DNA of 64,000 nucleotides from Cellvibrionaceae bacterium AOL6 (lineage in GTDB: Bacteria; Pseudomonadota; Gammaproteobacteria; Pseudomonadales; Cellvibrionaceae): the NCBI GenBank assembly GCA_003265435.1, contig NOXC01000001.1, positions 372,001 through 436,000 of the forward strand, in the 5' to 3' direction. Of this stretch, positions 62,837-64,000 are shown one piece after another. The notes below the pieces were generated by a model. The model ran no database searches. It saw nothing but the letters and a program-made list of their open reading frames with translations, and was not told the origin of the DNA. The translations under genes were made by a program, and so were the position numbers. Numbering within the stretch: position 1 is the first letter of the stretch; the number at the start of each line of letters is the position of its first letter.

Positions 62837-64000
62837 TTACGCGAGGGCATAGTGTTGGCGTCGCCCAAACCAGCGGTCAACGAGCTTTTGTGCGGCCTCG
62901 GGGTGCGCGTCTAACAGGCGTAAGCCGCATTCCTGTACGGCGGAGAACAAATGGGCGTCGCGTTGGTGGTCGGCGATGCGGTACAGCATATCGCCTGCTT
63001 GCCGCGTGCCGAGAAACTCGCCCGGCCCGCGCATTTCGAGATCCCGCTCCGCGATTTGAAAGCCATCGTTGGTTTCGCGCAGGATTTGCAGCCGTGCCTT
63101 CCCTTCCCGCGATAACTTGTCGCCGTAGAGCAGGATGCAATGACTCTCCTCGCTACCTCGGCCGACGCGCCCTCGCAGCTGATGCAGCTGAGCAAGACCC
63201 AGGCGCTCGGGGTTCTCGATGATCATCACGCTGGCGTTGGGCACATCCACACCGACTTCGATGACCGTGGTGGCGACAAGCAAGCGTGCCTCACCCTGTT
63301 TAAACGCGGCCATCCTCTCTTCTTTTTCTTGCGCCTTGAGTCGCCCGTGGACCAGTGCGACACCGGTTTCCGGCAGCGCGGTGCTCAGGGTTTCAAAGGT
63401 GTCTTCGGCATTGGCCGCACTGAGGGTCTCGGATTCTTCTATCAGCGGGCAGACCCAATAGACCTGCCTGCCCTCGGCGATCGCGGCCCGCACTCGTTCA
63501 ATTACAGCGACTTTGCGGTCCTGACTGATAACCACGGTTTGCACGGGTTTGCGACCGGGCGGCAGTTCGTCAATGATCGAGAAGTCCAATTCGGCATAAC
63601 TCGTCATCGCCAGTGTTCGCGGGATGGGGGTGGCGGTCATCACCAACTGGTGGGGTACGCTGTCGTCGTCATTTTTACCGCGTAAGCTGAGGCGTTGATG
63701 GACGCCGAAACGGTGTTGCTCGTCAATGACGGCCAGTGCCAGGCAGCGAAAACGGACGGGTTCTTCGAACAGCGCGTGGGTGCCGATAACGATATCGGTT
63801 TCTCGCTGGTGCAGGCGCTCAAGCACCTCTCGTTTTTGTTTGGCGGTGAGGCGGCCAACCAACCACTCCACCTTAAGGCCAAGCGGTTCAAACCAGCGGC
63901 GGAAGTTCTGCAAATGCTGTTCGGCCAAAATTTCAGTTGGCGCAACGACCGCCACCTGGTAACCCGCCTGCACCGTCGCATAAGCCGCCATCGCGGCGAC
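62837..64000 (-). CDS. recG: ATP-dependent DNA helicase RecG, 3' part
   Basis: The frame is open to the right edge, so about 300 N-terminal residues (wedge domain and Walker A) are outside the window. The visible part shows VAPTEILAEQH, IGTHALF, the DEAH-like box IDEQHRFG, MTATPIPRTLAM, HGRLKAQEKEERM, VATTVIEVGVDVPNA, LHQLRGRVGRG and the C-terminal RecG tail DLEMRGPGEFLGTRQ. RecG remodels stalled replication forks and Holliday junctions. It is followed by the HDOD gene pair, as in Pseudomonas. Confidence 0.97.
   Translation of the reverse strand, partial: VAAMAAYATVQAGYQVAVVAPTEILAEQHLQNFRRWFEPLGLKVEWLVGRLTAKQKREVLERLHQRETDIVIGTHALFEEPVRFRCLALAVIDEQHRFGVHQRLSLRGKNDDDSVPHQLVMTATPIPRTLAMTSYAELDFSIIDELPPGRKPVQTVVISQDRKVAVIERVRAAIAEGRQVYWVCPLIEESETLSAANAEDTFETLSTALPETGVALVHGRLKAQEKEERMAAFKQGEARLLVATTVIEVGVDVPNASVMIIENPERLGLAQLHQLRGRVGRGSEESHCILLYGDKLSREGKARLQILRETNDGFQIAERDLEMRGPGEFLGTRQAGDMLYRIADHQRDAHLFSAVQECGLRLLDAHPEAAQKLVDRWFGRRQHYALA

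Overview
The window reads as chromosomal DNA of a Gram-negative gammaproteobacterium, most like the Pseudomonas/Cellvibrio side of the class. Outer-membrane TonB-dependent receptors, lipoproteins with clear lipoboxes, and gene neighbourhoods such as recG - HDOD protein - HU - ubiA - phoB - phoR - pst - phoU and uvrD support this. The genus cannot be fixed by reading alone, although the receptor-rich, extracellular-enzyme-rich content fits a marine or algae-associated heterotroph. No phage, IS element, CRISPR array or rRNA was seen. One tRNA gene, tRNA-Leu(CAG), is present.

Layout. 1-3385: the 3' part of a very large periplasmic or secreted protein (cytochrome c, PA14, beta-propeller, 3-keto-glycoside hydrolase). 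3482-13064: an accessory block on the minus strand holding a Nep1-like (NLP) cytolysin, a TonB receptor, a secreted Ca-dependent phosphoinositide phospholipase C, a second TonB receptor with an STN signalling domain that is broken by a one-base frameshift in a run of eight T, and its FecR/FecI regulators. 13157-17157: a DODA-type dioxygenase and DoxX with a divergent LysR regulator, an EEP nuclease, and tRNA-Leu beside a ~180-bp imperfect repeat that carries a tRNA 3' remnant. 17158-25991: TlyA-type methyltransferase, a metallopeptidase lipoprotein with partner, uvrD, and a TRAP transporter whose binding protein lies opposite its two permease genes. 26157-31604: pstS-pstC-pstA-pstB-phoU behind a Pho box. 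31734-49893: mostly housekeeping and small accessory genes (two M48 proteases, LrgAB pair, DegV, a DesKR-like two-component system, yaaA, azoR-pirin with a LysR gene, and others). 49947-52988: methyltransferase, spermidine-synthase-like and FemAB-like genes. 53051-56247: phoR, phoB, ubiA. 56544-64000: HU, a DAACS symporter, a SetA-like efflux gene broken by an in-frame stop, two tandem HDOD paralogues, and the 3' part of recG.

How parts may work together. PhoR/PhoB and PstSCAB/PhoU form the phosphate-starvation circuit. The phospholipase/TonB-receptor pair is a plausible extension of it, because phospholipase C on inositol lipids releases a phosphorylated headgroup that a TonB receptor could import, and a Pho-box-like array lies in front of the pair, although in the unexpected orientation. 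The neighbouring NLP belongs to a cytolysin family whose known receptors are plant inositol-phosphoceramides. The block can therefore be read as an inositol-lipid attack-and-scavenge locus. That reading is inference and is the most interesting hypothesis from this window. Two genes (a TonB receptor and a sugar-efflux transporter) carry single, apparently recent lesions.
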